DNA of 64,000 bases from Paraglaciecola sp030730205 (lineage in GTDB: Bacteria > Pseudomonadota > Gammaproteobacteria > Enterobacterales > Alteromonadaceae), in contig NZ_JBGQOM010000006.1 in NCBI RefSeq assembly GCF_052119645.1, positions 124,001 through 188,000 of the forward strand, in the 5' to 3' direction. The notes beneath the pieces were generated by a model, which was not told the origin of the DNA, made no database searches, and saw nothing but the letters and a program-made list of their open reading frames with translations. Numbering within the stretch: position 1 is the stretch's first letter; every line of letters starts with the position of its first letter. Of the stretch, positions 18,120 to 26,553 are shown in pieces. The position numbers were made by a program, and so were the translations under genes.

Positions 18120-18515
18120 CTTATCCTGAGCAATATTGTCAGTATATCCGCACGCTGGGGCGCCAACCCAGACTATCCATAAAAACCACCGTGTAATAGC
18201 TAGGCTTTGTATTTCTCAGTTTGAGTTGTTTTATCATGATCTCTCTATTGACCTAAGGATCCAGCAAGACTTCCGGTTCCCCTTTGGTAGGGCACAGACC
18301 GCGCCAAATAAATACGCGTACTCATATTGCTGCTGTTTAACTACTCTTGGCCGACTTCCTTTTACGACCCATACGCCGGTTGTTGTGTTTCGTTGTCCAA
18401 AGCCAGCTTCATCTTGAAACCAAATATCGACCTTATCCAAACGAATGCGCCCTAGACTAAATTTACTCAATTCAATTTCAGTTTTTTTAAATTCTTCTTG
18501 GATTTCTTCTGGGAA
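18120..18515 (-). pseudogene. Fragment of an IS630-type transposase
   Basis: On the minus strand from about 18515 the frame reads FPEEIQEEFKKTEIELSKF, then KVDIWFQDEAGFGQRNTTTG, VWVVKGSRPRVVKQQQYEYA and YLFGAVCAL, which is the first DDE aspartate region of IS630/Tc1-type transposases. It ends in a stop at about 18234. In another frame VVFMDSLGW (about 18170-18195) resembles the second DDE region. Both the N-terminal helix-turn-helix part and a clean C terminus are missing. The left boundary is uncertain. Confidence 0.72.
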
Positions 18516-18518
18516 CTA

Positions 18519-18666
18519 TGCAGAAAATGGAGCCAAAAACAAGGCATGGTTTAGGCAGGCATTATTAAATCAGATTAAAGCGCCTCCGCCGAAAGATAAC
18601 ATCTCAGAGAAACGGCAACGTGCAAGGCGGGAAAATAATTTTAGAGCGAAGACCTATTTTGGATGA
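18519..18666 (+). pseudogene. C-terminal scrap of a second ISAs1-type transposase
   Basis: The frame AENGAKNKAWFRQALLNQIK, then PPPKDNISEKRQRARR and NNFRAKTYFG, matches the extreme C terminus of ISAs1 transposases. It is homologous to, but different from, the end of the relic at 15789-16655 (compare GKRHRAGWDGNF). Only about 49 codons remain. It begins within a few bases of where the IS630 fragment on the other strand ends, so the junction marks an old rearrangement. Confidence 0.68.
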
Positions 18667-18839
18667 TTTATGAACTAAGTGCGTTGTAGCCCTTCGCAAT
18701 GGGATAAATAACGGTCGTTGTGGCATTGGTGAATTTCTTGATATTAGTGCTATCTTTTTGCATCATGACTGAGTGAGTCAGGCAAGCTATAGTTTTGTAG
18801 TCATGTTTTTTATCTCGGTTAATTTTTAAAGGAAGCGTA

Positions 18840-19874
18840 GTGAATTATTACTTGTTTTATGTGGTTTTAGACTATTCATTTGAAATACTTAGGCCATTGC
18901 AACAAGAAATTCTTAAGCGAGGTGATGATGTTGCGTGGTTTGTTGAAGGCATTGAGGTGGATATGTCAAAATTTCATCCTGAAGAACGTGTTTTATCTTC
19001 AGTAGAAGAAGTTATCAAATTTGATCCAATCGCCGTTTTTGTGCCGGGTAACACGGTGCCAAGTTTTATTCCCGGCTTAAAAGTGCAAGTTTTTCACGGT
19101 TTTGAATGGAAGAAGAAGGGGCATTATCGAATCCGAGATTGCTTCGACTTATATTGTACCCAGGGGCCTTTGTTCACTGAAGAATTTAATAAGATACGTG
19201 CCAATGCCAAAAGTAAGCATTTTGAAATAAAAGAAACAGGTTGGCCTAAAATCGATACTCTTTTTAACGCCCCAGCTTATGAGTGGAGTGATAAACGACC
19301 CGTACCCACGTTATTATATGCACCAACCTTCTCACCAGCCTTTACTTCTGCCCCTGATTTATACGAAGAAATTAAGCGTCTTGCACAAGATAAAAAGTGG
19401 CAGTGGATTGTCAAATTTCATCCCAAAATGCCGGAGGAGTGGATTGAAAAATTTAGAGAATTAACCTCGGACAATATTCATATCGTTGATATTGAGTCTC
19501 TGGCTTCGGTACTGCAGGCCGCCGATGTAATTATTTCAGATACTTCATCCATCATTACCGAATTTGCATTGCTAAATAGACCAATAGTGACGTATAGAAA
19601 CTCAGTTCCTGAACCCCACTTGATTGATATTCAGGAAGCCAAAGCTTTAGAACAAGCTATTGAACGGGCTTTAACACCCTCTGATGCGCAGATGAAAAAA
19701 ATTCAAGAGAATGTAGCTAAATTGCATCCTTACAGAGATGGCCATTCCAGTACTCGAGTTTTGGAAGCAACCTTGGACTTAATCAATAGAGGCATAACGC
19801 ATTTGGATGCAAAACCTTCTAATATCATTCGAGAATTTAAAATGCGTATGAAGCTATCTTATTGGCGTTTTTAA
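18840..19874 (+). CDS. CDP-glycerol glycerophosphotransferase family protein
   Basis: A 344-residue protein related to teichoic-acid-type polyol-phosphate transferases (TagB/TagF, Glyphos_transf). Family features are QVFHGFEWKKKG, LLYAPTFSPAFTSAPDLYEE, WQWIVKFHPKMPEEW, and the late VIISDTSSIITEFALLNRPIV, which carries the serine/threonine-glutamate donor site. It starts with GTG at 18840 after AAAGGA. In Gram-negatives such enzymes add glycerol- or ribitol-phosphate to LPS or capsule. The TagD-like gene at 15099 could supply CDP-glycerol. Confidence 0.85.
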   Translation: MNYYLFYVVLDYSFEILRPLQQEILKRGDDVAWFVEGIEVDMSKFHPEERVLSSVEEVIKFDPIAVFVPGNTVPSFIPGLKVQVFHGFEWKKKGHYRIRDCFDLYCTQGPLFTEEFNKIRANAKSKHFEIKETGWPKIDTLFNAPAYEWSDKRPVPTLLYAPTFSPAFTSAPDLYEEIKRLAQDKKWQWIVKFHPKMPEEWIEKFRELTSDNIHIVDIESLASVLQAADVIISDTSSIITEFALLNRPIVTYRNSVPEPHLIDIQEAKALEQAIERALTPSDAQMKKIQENVAKLHPYRDGHSSTRVLEATLDLINRGITHLDAKPSNIIREFKMRMKLSYWRF

Positions 19875-19893
19875 ACTGAAAATATTACGCTAT

Positions 19894-20706
19894 TTATTTT
19901 TGGCAATTGTCACAAAAGAAGGTATTGCGTTGGCCAATAGTGACTGATTGAATGGGTTTAATGCAATTGACACAAGGTTGATTTAGTCGGCCATATACTC
20001 TGAGTTCTTGGGCAAAATAACCGGGTTTACCATCCGCTTGAGCAAAATCTTTTAAGGTCGTACCGCCTTGTTGGATTGCGTGGGCTAATACTTGTTTGAT
20101 GATTTGGCCAAGGGCAAGGTAATCTTTCTTTTTTACTTTGTCGGCAGGTTTTCTTGGATCAATACCGGCTAAAAATAACGATTCGTTTGCATAAATATTA
20201 CCTACGCCGACCACAATTTTATTGTCCATGATAAAGTTTTTAACTGCGACGGATTTTCCTCTTGAGCGCTCAAACAGTGTTTTACCGTCAAAATCATCAG
20301 TAAGTGGTTCTGGTCCTAGATTGCTGAACACACTTAAAGCAGGTTGACCCACCGCTTGCCATAAACATGAACCAAAACGCCTCGCATCATTAAATCGCAA
20401 GCAAGCACCGCTACTCACCACAATATCTAGATGGTCGTGTTTTTTAACTGGCGTATCACTGGGTACAATATGTAATTTGCCTGACATGCCTAAATGAATC
20501 ACGATGCTGCCGAGTTCGGTATCAAGTAATAAATACTTGGCGCGGCGTCTAATTGACTGAATCACCAAGCCTTCCGCAAGGTGAATATCCTGAGGAATTA
20601 ACCAACGTAATTGACGATGCCGAACAACAATCTTTTCAATTCGTTGGTTTTCTAAATGAGGGCTTATGCCCAATCGACTTACTTCAACCTCTGGTAATTC
20701 AGGCAT
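19894..20706 (-). CDS. mutM: Formamidopyrimidine-DNA glycosylase MutM
   Basis: Removes 8-oxoguanine and other oxidised purines and nicks the abasic site. The mature N terminus PELPEVEVSR carries the catalytic proline right after the start methionine. GVGNIYANESLF is the helix-two-turn-helix, and the C-terminal zinc finger is C-V-N-C, 16 residues, C-D-N-C. The 270-residue length is typical. The ATG at 20706 is required for the N-terminal proline and overlaps the upstream stop as TGATG. It is co-transcribed with the small membrane protein gene at 20706-21176. Confidence 0.97.
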   Translation of the reverse strand: MPELPEVEVSRLGISPHLENQRIEKIVVRHRQLRWLIPQDIHLAEGLVIQSIRRRAKYLLLDTELGSIVIHLGMSGKLHIVPSDTPVKKHDHLDIVVSSGACLRFNDARRFGSCLWQAVGQPALSVFSNLGPEPLTDDFDGKTLFERSRGKSVAVKNFIMDNKIVVGVGNIYANESLFLAGIDPRKPADKVKKKDYLALGQIIKQVLAHAIQQGGTTLKDFAQADGKPGYFAQELRVYGRLNQPCVNCIKPIQSVTIGQRNTFFCDNCQK

Positions 20707-21176
20707 CACTTATCACTTTCTATGATTAGACTGTTGTAAGGGGCATCAATAAGTTGATACAGGCGCTGTTGGCTTAAAACGAGCGTATTACCATTAACCT
20801 CGAATACTTCAAACTTTAGAGGTGATTGCTGGCCGAGCACACTAATAAAAACGATGCGACTATTACTGGCTTGCGAAATACTCAGCTCGTTTGCTGCGTT
20901 ATCTATCGTGGCGTTTAACCAAGCTTGGTTCAGTTCAACGAGCTGGTGTAATTGCACATCAATCCCTACAGCGCGCCAACCTTGACCGATACGTTCTACC
21001 TTTACATCGCCAAAATCTATAGAGGCTATTACAGCGTCTTGGGGTATTAGATGACTGGGCTGCTCACTATCAACACCACCATTGAGAAAATTGGACGTGG
21101 AGTTAAACAAGAAAATCAAAATCAACATACTGAAGATAATGACGTTATTCCATGCTCTGCGCGATAATTTAATCAT
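20706..21176 (-). CDS. Membrane-anchored protein of unknown function upstream of mutM
   Basis: A 156-residue protein with one N-terminal membrane helix (about 12-28, VIIFSMLILIFLFNSTSNF) and a mostly beta-type periplasmic domain. I do not recognise a named family. Its stop overlaps the mutM start by one base, so the two are translationally coupled. Similar small membrane proteins sit beside mutM in Alteromonadales as far as I recall, but no role in repair is shown by the sequence. Confidence 0.75.
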   Translation of the reverse strand: MIKLSRRAWNNVIIFSMLILIFLFNSTSNFLNGGVDSEQPSHLIPQDAVIASIDFGDVKVERIGQGWRAVGIDVQLHQLVELNQAWLNATIDNAANELSISQASNSRIVFISVLGQQSPLKFEVFEVNGNTLVLSQQRLYQLIDAPYNSLIIESDK

Positions 21177-21230
21177 GATGATGTGCTTCTAAGCCCAAAT
21201 ATAATGAATTATGCCATATTGGTAAAACGC

Positions 21231-21257
21231 AAAAAACCCAGCCAAAGCTGGGTTTTT
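21231..21257 (-). terminator. Rho-independent terminator after rpmB-rpmG
   Basis: AACCCAGC and GCTGGGTT form an 8-bp stem around CAAA. The minus strand continues with a run of T after the stem, and the plus strand also ends in TTTTT. It lies 22 bases past the rpmG stop, and a second converging gene is absent, so it serves rpmBG. Confidence 0.85.
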
Positions 21258-21278
21258 CAGGAGACAAAACCAGTAGAT

Positions 21279-21434
21279 TTACTTAATTTTGGCTTCTTTG
21301 AACAAAACGTGCTGACGAATTTTAGGATCAAACTTTTTGATCTCCATTTTGCCAGGCATATTACGTTTGTTTTTATCGGTAGTGTAGTAGAAACCAGTAC
21401 CAGCAGTAGAAACTAATTTAATTTTATCACGCAT
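21279..21434 (-). CDS. rpmG: Ribosomal protein L33
   Basis: The 51-codon reading frame gives MRDKIKLVSTAGTGFYYTTD followed by KNKRNMPGKMEIKKFDPKIR and ends HVLFKEAKIK, matching bacterial L33. It is of the cysteine-free (zinc-independent) type: no C-x2-C pairs are present. It lies 11 bases after rpmB and a strong terminator follows it. It is too short for many gene finders but beyond doubt. Confidence 0.97.
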   Translation of the reverse strand: MRDKIKLVSTAGTGFYYTTDKNKRNMPGKMEIKKFDPKIRQHVLFKEAKIK

Positions 21435-21445
21435 GATCTGATTCC

Positions 21446-21682
21446 TTAGATTTTAACGCCGTTGGTACGTAAATCAGCTAAAACTGAATCAATACCTTTT
21501 TTATCAATTATACGCATACCTTTTGTAGATAAACGCAACTTAACGAAACGGTTTTCACTTTCAACCCAAAAACGGTGGGTTTGTAAGTTTGGCAAAAAGC
21601 GGCGACGAGTCGCGTTTTTAGCGTGCGAACGGTTGTTACCTACCGTTGGCCCTTTGCCAGTAACTAAACATACTCTGGACAT
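21446..21682 (-). CDS. rpmB: Ribosomal protein L28
   Basis: A 78-residue protein starting MSRVCLVTGKGPTVGNNRSH, then NATRRRFLPNLQTHRFWVES and ending LADLRTNGVKI, the standard L28 sequence. The ATG at 21682 is preferred over one six codons upstream, because L28 begins MSRVC and GGAGA lies before it. First gene of the rpmB-rpmG operon. Confidence 0.97.
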   Translation of the reverse strand: MSRVCLVTGKGPTVGNNRSHAKNATRRRFLPNLQTHRFWVESENRFVKLRLSTKGMRIIDKKGIDSVLADLRTNGVKI

Positions 21683-21772
21683 CGTATTGTCTCCAAACAA
21701 TCTAAAATTTTAGCTCTGACAAGAAACAATAAGCAACGTGCCAGCTAATTCACTATTAACAAGAGGGCGCAT

Positions 21773-21801
21773 TTTATACAGCAATCCCTAAGTGAGATCA
21801 A
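21773..21801 (-). promoter_or_regulatory. Candidate sigma-70 promoter of rpmB-rpmG
   Basis: On the minus strand TTGATC (21801-21796) and TATAAA (21778-21773) are separated by 17 bases, a near-consensus pair about 90 bases before the rpmB start. Confidence 0.5.
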
Positions 21802-22094
21802 GAATATTTGCAGAAAAACTACGTTTTTACTATCTCGAAGGGGGTTTTGATGGGCTTATTAAGTTTTATCGCTTTTCAGATCATCAAATTGATCTCGAAC
21901 AATTTTACAGCGCCGTCATCTCGTTTGTGCCCAAAATGTGACTCAATGGCACCTAGCTACCTTTTTAATGCACTATGCCCTCAACAGTTTTTATCCTCAA
22001 GCCCTAGGTTAGTACAAAAGCCGTTTAGCGGAATCATCACTTATTGCGCTTTTAATGACGTTCGCATGGCTCAACTCATATTTTATAGTAAACC
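21792..22094 (+). pseudogene. Decayed, unidentified coding stretch beside radC
   Basis: The 400 bases between rpmB and radC hold no intact gene, but two plus-strand frames look protein-like. From a GTG at 21792 the frame reads FAEKLRFYYLEGGFDGLIKF then YRFSDHQIDLEQFYSAVISF and stops at 21941. From 21938 the next frame reads WHLATFLMHYALNSFYPQAL, a stop, then RLAESSLIALLMTFAWLNSY. The amino acid content is what real proteins show, not random frames. I could not name the family. It may be the relic of a gene broken by frameshift and stops. A different ORF in this stretch (21808-22200) is not preferred. Confidence 0.35.
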
Positions 22095-22757
22095 GCGCTG
22101 GGCAAAAGACACCGCTACGCCATCACCGATAACAAAATGGTCAAGCACTCGTATGTCGACTAAAGCCATGGCGTCGATAATCCGCCGAGTGATATGTTGA
22201 TCCGCTTGGCTTGGTTCAGCTACGCCTGATGGGTGGTTATGCGCGAGAATAACCGCTGCGGCGTTATCATCTAAGGCTTGTTTAACAAGCACCCTTGGGT
22301 ACACACTGGCGCTATCGATGGTGCCGTAAAACATAGGGCGATACTTAATTAAACGGTGTTGACTATCAAGCATGAGCATGGCAAATACTTCTTGGCGTTG
22401 ATCGCGTAACTTAGAGAGTAAAAATGTTTGGGTTTGTTCTACTGAGTTGAGTGCATCGACTCTATCCATTTTTTCCGCAAGAAAACGTTTAGTCATCTCC
22501 ACACTGGCTTGCAACTGTACAAACTTAGCTTGTCCTAAACCTTTGACCTTACAAAACTCGGTTTGAGAAGCACTACATAAACCACGTAAACTGCCAAAGC
22601 TCGATAATAAATAACGGGCTAAATCAACAGCGCTGCAACCTTGAATACCGGTACGTAAAAAAATGGCGAGAAGTTCGGCATCAGAAAGTGATTCTGAGCC
22701 CAACTTAAGTAACTTTTCTCTGGGTCTTTCATCCACGGGCCAATCAGTAATTTTCAT
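22083..22757 (-). CDS. radC: RadC (JAB/MPN domain protein)
   Basis: A 224-residue RadC-family protein. The N-terminal helix-hairpin-helix region is followed by a metalloprotease-like JAMM motif, ILAHNHPSGVAEPSQAD, and the ending VIGDGVAVSFAQRGLL. RadC was once linked to DNA repair, but its biochemical role is unsettled. It lies divergent from coaBC, the usual gammaproteobacterial order. Confidence 0.95.
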   Translation of the reverse strand: MKITDWPVDERPREKLLKLGSESLSDAELLAIFLRTGIQGCSAVDLARYLLSSFGSLRGLCSASQTEFCKVKGLGQAKFVQLQASVEMTKRFLAEKMDRVDALNSVEQTQTFLLSKLRDQRQEVFAMLMLDSQHRLIKYRPMFYGTIDSASVYPRVLVKQALDDNAAAVILAHNHPSGVAEPSQADQHITRRIIDAMALVDIRVLDHFVIGDGVAVSFAQRGLL

Positions 22758-22886
22758 GCTTCCTTGCCTTCTTGCTTGAATTGAGACTCAATCCGGAATG
22801 TGAAGTAAAATAAGCCTAGCAAAAGGATGCCTTTCCAGCCAATATTACAGGGAGTTAGAGACGGTTAATCCATAAATAAGTATGTT

Positions 22887-24077
22887 ATGTCGATAAATAA
22901 TAAAAATGTATTGTTAGGTATAACCGGCGGCATTGCTGCCTATAAAGCCCCAGACTTGGTCAGAAAACTCGTGGCTCTAGGTGCCAATGTACGTGTGGTA
23001 TTAACCCAATCTGCACTGGAGTTTGTCAGTCCCTTAGCCTTGCAAGCGGTCTCGGGAAATCCTGTCTCTGATAATTTACTGGATAAAGATGCAGAGGCGG
23101 CAATGGGGCATATTGAGCTGGCAAGATGGGCTGATATCTTATTAATTGCGCCCGCAACGGCTAACTTTATGGCGAAGTTGACTCATGGTTTGGCCGATGA
23201 TTTATTATCGACGCTGTGTCTGGCAACGGCTGCACCTATCGTTATTGCTCCGGCCATGAACCAGCAAATGTGGCATGCCAGTGCCACCCAGCAAAATGTA
23301 AATGTGTTACGCCAGCGTCATGTTCGCATTTTAGGGCCAGCTGCGGGAGAACAAGCTTGTGGCGATGTCGGCTTAGGAAGAATGTTAGAGCCACAAGATA
23401 TTGCTCACTTATTAAATGAAGCTTTGCCTTCGAAAGTGCTACTAGGTAAAAAAGTGATGATTACGGCCGGTCCAACACAAGAAGCTATTGATCCGGTGCG
23501 TTATATCTCTAATCATAGCTCGGGTAAGATGGGTTATGCTTTAGCAAAAGCCGCACAAGCGATGGGCGCTGAGGTGGTTTTAGTCAGTGGCCCAACTAAC
23601 CTTGTTGTTCCGCAAGCGGTGACGACGGTGCAGGTTAAAAGTGCGGAGCAAATGCATCAAAGTGTGATGGAACAGGTTGCTACCTGCGATATTTTTATTG
23701 GCTGTGCTGCCGTTGCTGATTATCGACCCGCACAAACTACCCCGCAAAAAATTAAGAAAAATGACCAAGAGTTAACGCTTACTTTTGTTAAAAACCCTGA
23801 TATCCTTAGCGATGTAGCACATTTGCAACATCCACCCTTTACCTTAGGTTTTGCTGCCGAAACACAGAACGTTAGAGAATACGCACTATCAAAATTAGCC
23901 CGTAAAAAGCTCAACATGATTGCGGCCAATGATGTATCAGATAGTCGTATTGGTTTTAACAGTGAGCAAAATGCCTTATCGGTATTTTGGCCGGGGGGTG
24001 AAGTTACCTTAGCGATGGCCGATAAACAGAAACTGGCCTTGCAATTGTTGCAACTCGTGTCAGAACAATTTAAATAG
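22887..24077 (+). CDS. coaBC: Bifunctional CoaBC (phosphopantothenoylcysteine synthetase/decarboxylase)
   Basis: Makes 4'-phosphopantetheine precursor in CoA synthesis by joining cysteine to phosphopantothenate and then decarboxylating it. The N-terminal flavoprotein half has GITGGIAAYKAPDLVRKL, the catalytic-histidine stretch MGHIELARWADILLIAPATA and PAMNQQMW. The C-terminal half has ITAGPTQEAIDPVRYISNHS followed by SGKMG, and KIKKND with VKNPDIL for CTP use. 396 residues, as usual. With coaD it means two CoA-pathway genes in the window. Confidence 0.97.
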   Translation: MSINNKNVLLGITGGIAAYKAPDLVRKLVALGANVRVVLTQSALEFVSPLALQAVSGNPVSDNLLDKDAEAAMGHIELARWADILLIAPATANFMAKLTHGLADDLLSTLCLATAAPIVIAPAMNQQMWHASATQQNVNVLRQRHVRILGPAAGEQACGDVGLGRMLEPQDIAHLLNEALPSKVLLGKKVMITAGPTQEAIDPVRYISNHSSGKMGYALAKAAQAMGAEVVLVSGPTNLVVPQAVTTVQVKSAEQMHQSVMEQVATCDIFIGCAAVADYRPAQTTPQKIKKNDQELTLTFVKNPDILSDVAHLQHPPFTLGFAAETQNVREYALSKLARKKLNMIAANDVSDSRIGFNSEQNALSVFWPGGEVTLAMADKQKLALQLLQLVSEQFK

Positions 24078-24123
24078 AAAACAAAACAATATAGTGAACG
24101 CCATTGCTAATTAGGACCAAATA

Positions 24124-24714
24124 ATGCCAGCAACAAAACGCCCCAATCGTCGTGCCCAAATACTGCAAGCTCTAGCCAGTATGTTACAAACCAGCCCTGG
24201 TCAAAAAGTGACTACGGCAAAGTTGGCCGCCCACGTGGGAGTGTCTGAAGCTGCGTTGTATCGTCATTTTCCGAGTAAGGCGCGGATGTTTGAGGGCTTG
24301 ATTGAGTTTATTGAAGAAACCTTATTTTCTCGTATTAATAAAATCCTCAACGAAGAAAAAGACACCGCTACTCGCTGCCAGCTGATTTTGCATCTTATTT
24401 TAGGTTTTGCAGAAAAAAATCCTGGTATTACTCGGATTCTAAACGGTGATGCTCTAATGGGTGAGCAAGACCGATTACGTGAGCGTATCGCACAATTGTT
24501 TGAGCGCTTAGAGACGCAGATGAAACAAGTACTACGAGAGCGTAAATTACGTGAGGGTAAAACTCTACCTGCAGACGAAGGTTTGATTGCCAACATGCTA
24601 ATTTGTTATGCCGACGGTAGGATCAATCAATTTATTCGTAGTGAATTTACTCGCCGTCCCACTGAAGGTTTTACTGAACAATGGCAATTTATTAATAAGC
24701 AGTTTTTTAACTAG
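24124..24714 (+). CDS. slmA: Nucleoid occlusion factor SlmA
   Basis: A TetR-fold DNA-binding protein that blocks FtsZ ring assembly over the nucleoid. The 196 residues include NRRAQILQALASML, the helix-turn-helix VTTAKLAAHVGVSEAALYRH then FPSKARMFEGLIEFIEETL, and the typical end QFIRSEFTRRPTEGF. Gene order coaBC-slmA is standard. A strong terminator follows. Confidence 0.96.
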   Translation: MPATKRPNRRAQILQALASMLQTSPGQKVTTAKLAAHVGVSEAALYRHFPSKARMFEGLIEFIEETLFSRINKILNEEKDTATRCQLILHLILGFAEKNPGITRILNGDALMGEQDRLRERIAQLFERLETQMKQVLRERKLREGKTLPADEGLIANMLICYADGRINQFIRSEFTRRPTEGFTEQWQFINKQFFN

Positions 24715-24737
24715 TCGCTGTTTTATACGCCCCATGC

Positions 24738-24765
24738 AAAAGCCCGCTAGTTTAGCGGGCTTTTT
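24738..24765 (+). terminator. Rho-independent terminator after slmA
   Basis: AAAAGCCCGCTA, a GTT loop and TAGCGGGCTTTTT give a 9-bp GC-rich stem followed by five T. It can serve slmA and, in reverse, the converging peptidase gene. Confidence 0.88.
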
Positions 24766-24784
24766 GTGTTAATTGGCTATGCAT

Positions 24785-26419
24785 TTATTTCGAGAAGGTA
24801 TCACCAAAAAAGTCACCTTCGTTCCAGCTTGAGCGTTTTGCTTGATTCGCTAAGGTTAAACCAATTTGGTAGTTTACTTCGGCAAACTTGGTCGCCGCTT
24901 TCCAATTAAAGGCCTGATTAAAGTCATCGCCTGGTTTGTGGTAATTGGTCGCGATAAAGTTACCAAATTGTTTGCTGCCATCAATGTTTGGATCCGCAGA
25001 CTGCAAGCCCGGTACAATAAATACCGAAGGGATACCTTGTTTAACGAAGCTGTAGTGATCAGAGCGAGTAAATAGCGCTTGCTCTGGCCATGGATCAGGG
25101 CTAAGGATTAAGCCAATATTCTCGGCCGCTGTTGCAACTGAGGCTTTTAAATCACTGTGGTCAGCACCAAAGGCAATCACATCAGCAAATTCATAGGTCA
25201 AAATTGGCATGTCTAAATTAACGTTAGCAACCAAGGCACTTTGTGGCACAGTAGGATTTTGTGCATAGTAATCAGAGCCTAACAAGCCTTTTTCTTCGCC
25301 CGTTACCGCAACAAATAAAATCGAACGCTTAGGGCGGTTTTCGAGTTGACTAAATAAACGCGCAGTTTCAAGCAATACCGAAGTACCTGTTGCATTATCC
25401 ATCGCGCCATTATTGATTTTGTCTTTGGCGACTGTTTTAGCAAAACCGATATGATCAGAATGAGCAGAGTAAACGATATATTGTTTTTTCAGCTCAGGAT
25501 CAGACCCTTCCAGAATAGCGACAACATTAGGGCTTGAAATCGTTTTGTGCTCGCTACGTGATTCAAGTTTTACGCTCAGAGGTATGTCAAAACCCTTTGG
25601 CGATTTATCTTCTTCTAACATAGCGTAAATCTCATCGAGATTTTGCGGGGCATTAATAAACACAAGTTCTGCTGCTTCTTTACTTAAATAAGCGCTACTT
25701 AGCAGTTGCGGAAACACATTCGCTGGCTGACCACTTGCATCTAACCATCGCACGCTTGGAGTGTGCAAGTAGTTCAGTAAATTTTGGTAAGGGCGCACTT
25801 TTTCAGCAGTTGGAGTACTAATAGTAATAAAGCCAATCGCCCCATTTTCGCTGGCGTGTTTTTGTTTTTCAGAGCTAGAGCCAAAATGAGCGCCTTCTTC
25901 GCTAGGGAATGATTTTGGCTTACCAGACAACGCCACTACAACCTTACCCTCAACATCAACATCCGCATAATCGTCATGCTGTAGTTCAGGCGCTACAATA
26001 CCGTAACCCACAAAAACCAACTTACCTTCCAACAAGGCGTGTTCAGTCACCGGGTTTGCGCCAGATAAAAACTGTTTCGGGTAAGAGAGTTCTATATCAC
26101 CTTCTTCGCTGCTCAACGTCATGTTAATTGATGCTTGGTCAACATGGGCTTGTCTGAAGTTAATGCGTTGCATGTAAGTACCATCATCGCCAGCGGGTTT
26201 TAAGCCATATTTCTCAAACTCGGCGGCGATGTACAACGAGGCTATTTCGTGGCCACGTGAGCCAGTATCGCGCCCCTCTAACAAGTCATCAGCTAAAAAT
26301 CGGATGTGGGATTTAATGCGCATTGGATCGGCATGTTGTTCCATTTTTGGGGCATCAGCCTGACAGGCTGCTAATATGATTGAGCCTACTAGAAGGCTGG
26401 TGTATCTGCGTAAAGTCAT
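24785..26419 (-). CDS. M28-family metallopeptidase lipoprotein
   Basis: A 544-residue exported aminopeptidase-like protein. The preferred ATG at 26419 is followed by a lipoprotein signal with lipobox ILAAC. Then comes a PA (protease-associated) insert and the M28 catalytic domain, with zinc ligands in YSAHSDHIGF, GAMDNATGTS, TGEEKGLLGSD and LFTRSDHYSFV. An upstream start at 26503 would place 28 extra residues before the signal and is less likely. It faces a TetR regulator across 134 bases holding a palindrome. Confidence 0.88.
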   Translation of the reverse strand: MTLRRYTSLLVGSIILAACQADAPKMEQHADPMRIKSHIRFLADDLLEGRDTGSRGHEIASLYIAAEFEKYGLKPAGDDGTYMQRINFRQAHVDQASINMTLSSEEGDIELSYPKQFLSGANPVTEHALLEGKLVFVGYGIVAPELQHDDYADVDVEGKVVVALSGKPKSFPSEEGAHFGSSSEKQKHASENGAIGFITISTPTAEKVRPYQNLLNYLHTPSVRWLDASGQPANVFPQLLSSAYLSKEAAELVFINAPQNLDEIYAMLEEDKSPKGFDIPLSVKLESRSEHKTISSPNVVAILEGSDPELKKQYIVYSAHSDHIGFAKTVAKDKINNGAMDNATGTSVLLETARLFSQLENRPKRSILFVAVTGEEKGLLGSDYYAQNPTVPQSALVANVNLDMPILTYEFADVIAFGADHSDLKASVATAAENIGLILSPDPWPEQALFTRSDHYSFVKQGIPSVFIVPGLQSADPNIDGSKQFGNFIATNYHKPGDDFNQAFNWKAATKFAEVNYQIGLTLANQAKRSSWNEGDFFGDTFSK

Positions 26420-26521
26420 CAAAGCACTCACTATTATTATTGTTGAATAAAACCGTCTTACATTAAGCGAGTTTGCTGCAAAATGCCATCTTGACAGAAT
26501 CATTATGTCAGCTAATCTATT

Positions 26522-26535
26522 GAGAACATATGTTC
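26522..26535. promoter_or_regulatory. Perfect palindrome, candidate TetR operator
   Basis: AGAACATATGTTCT is a perfect 14-bp palindrome 18 bases before the TetR-family start. It is in the divergent gap shared with the M28 peptidase gene, where an autoregulatory operator would be expected. Confidence 0.5.
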
Positions 26536-26553
26536 TAAAACTGACTGAATTTT

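Noticed and set aside
18136..18417. 93-codon plus-strand ORF over the IS630 fragment
   Set aside because: It is the shadow of the minus-strand transposase frame, which carries recognisable motifs.
21808..22200. 130-codon ORF overlapping the radC 3' end
   Set aside because: Its second half is antisense to radC and the first half lies over a more protein-like frame. No similarity seen.
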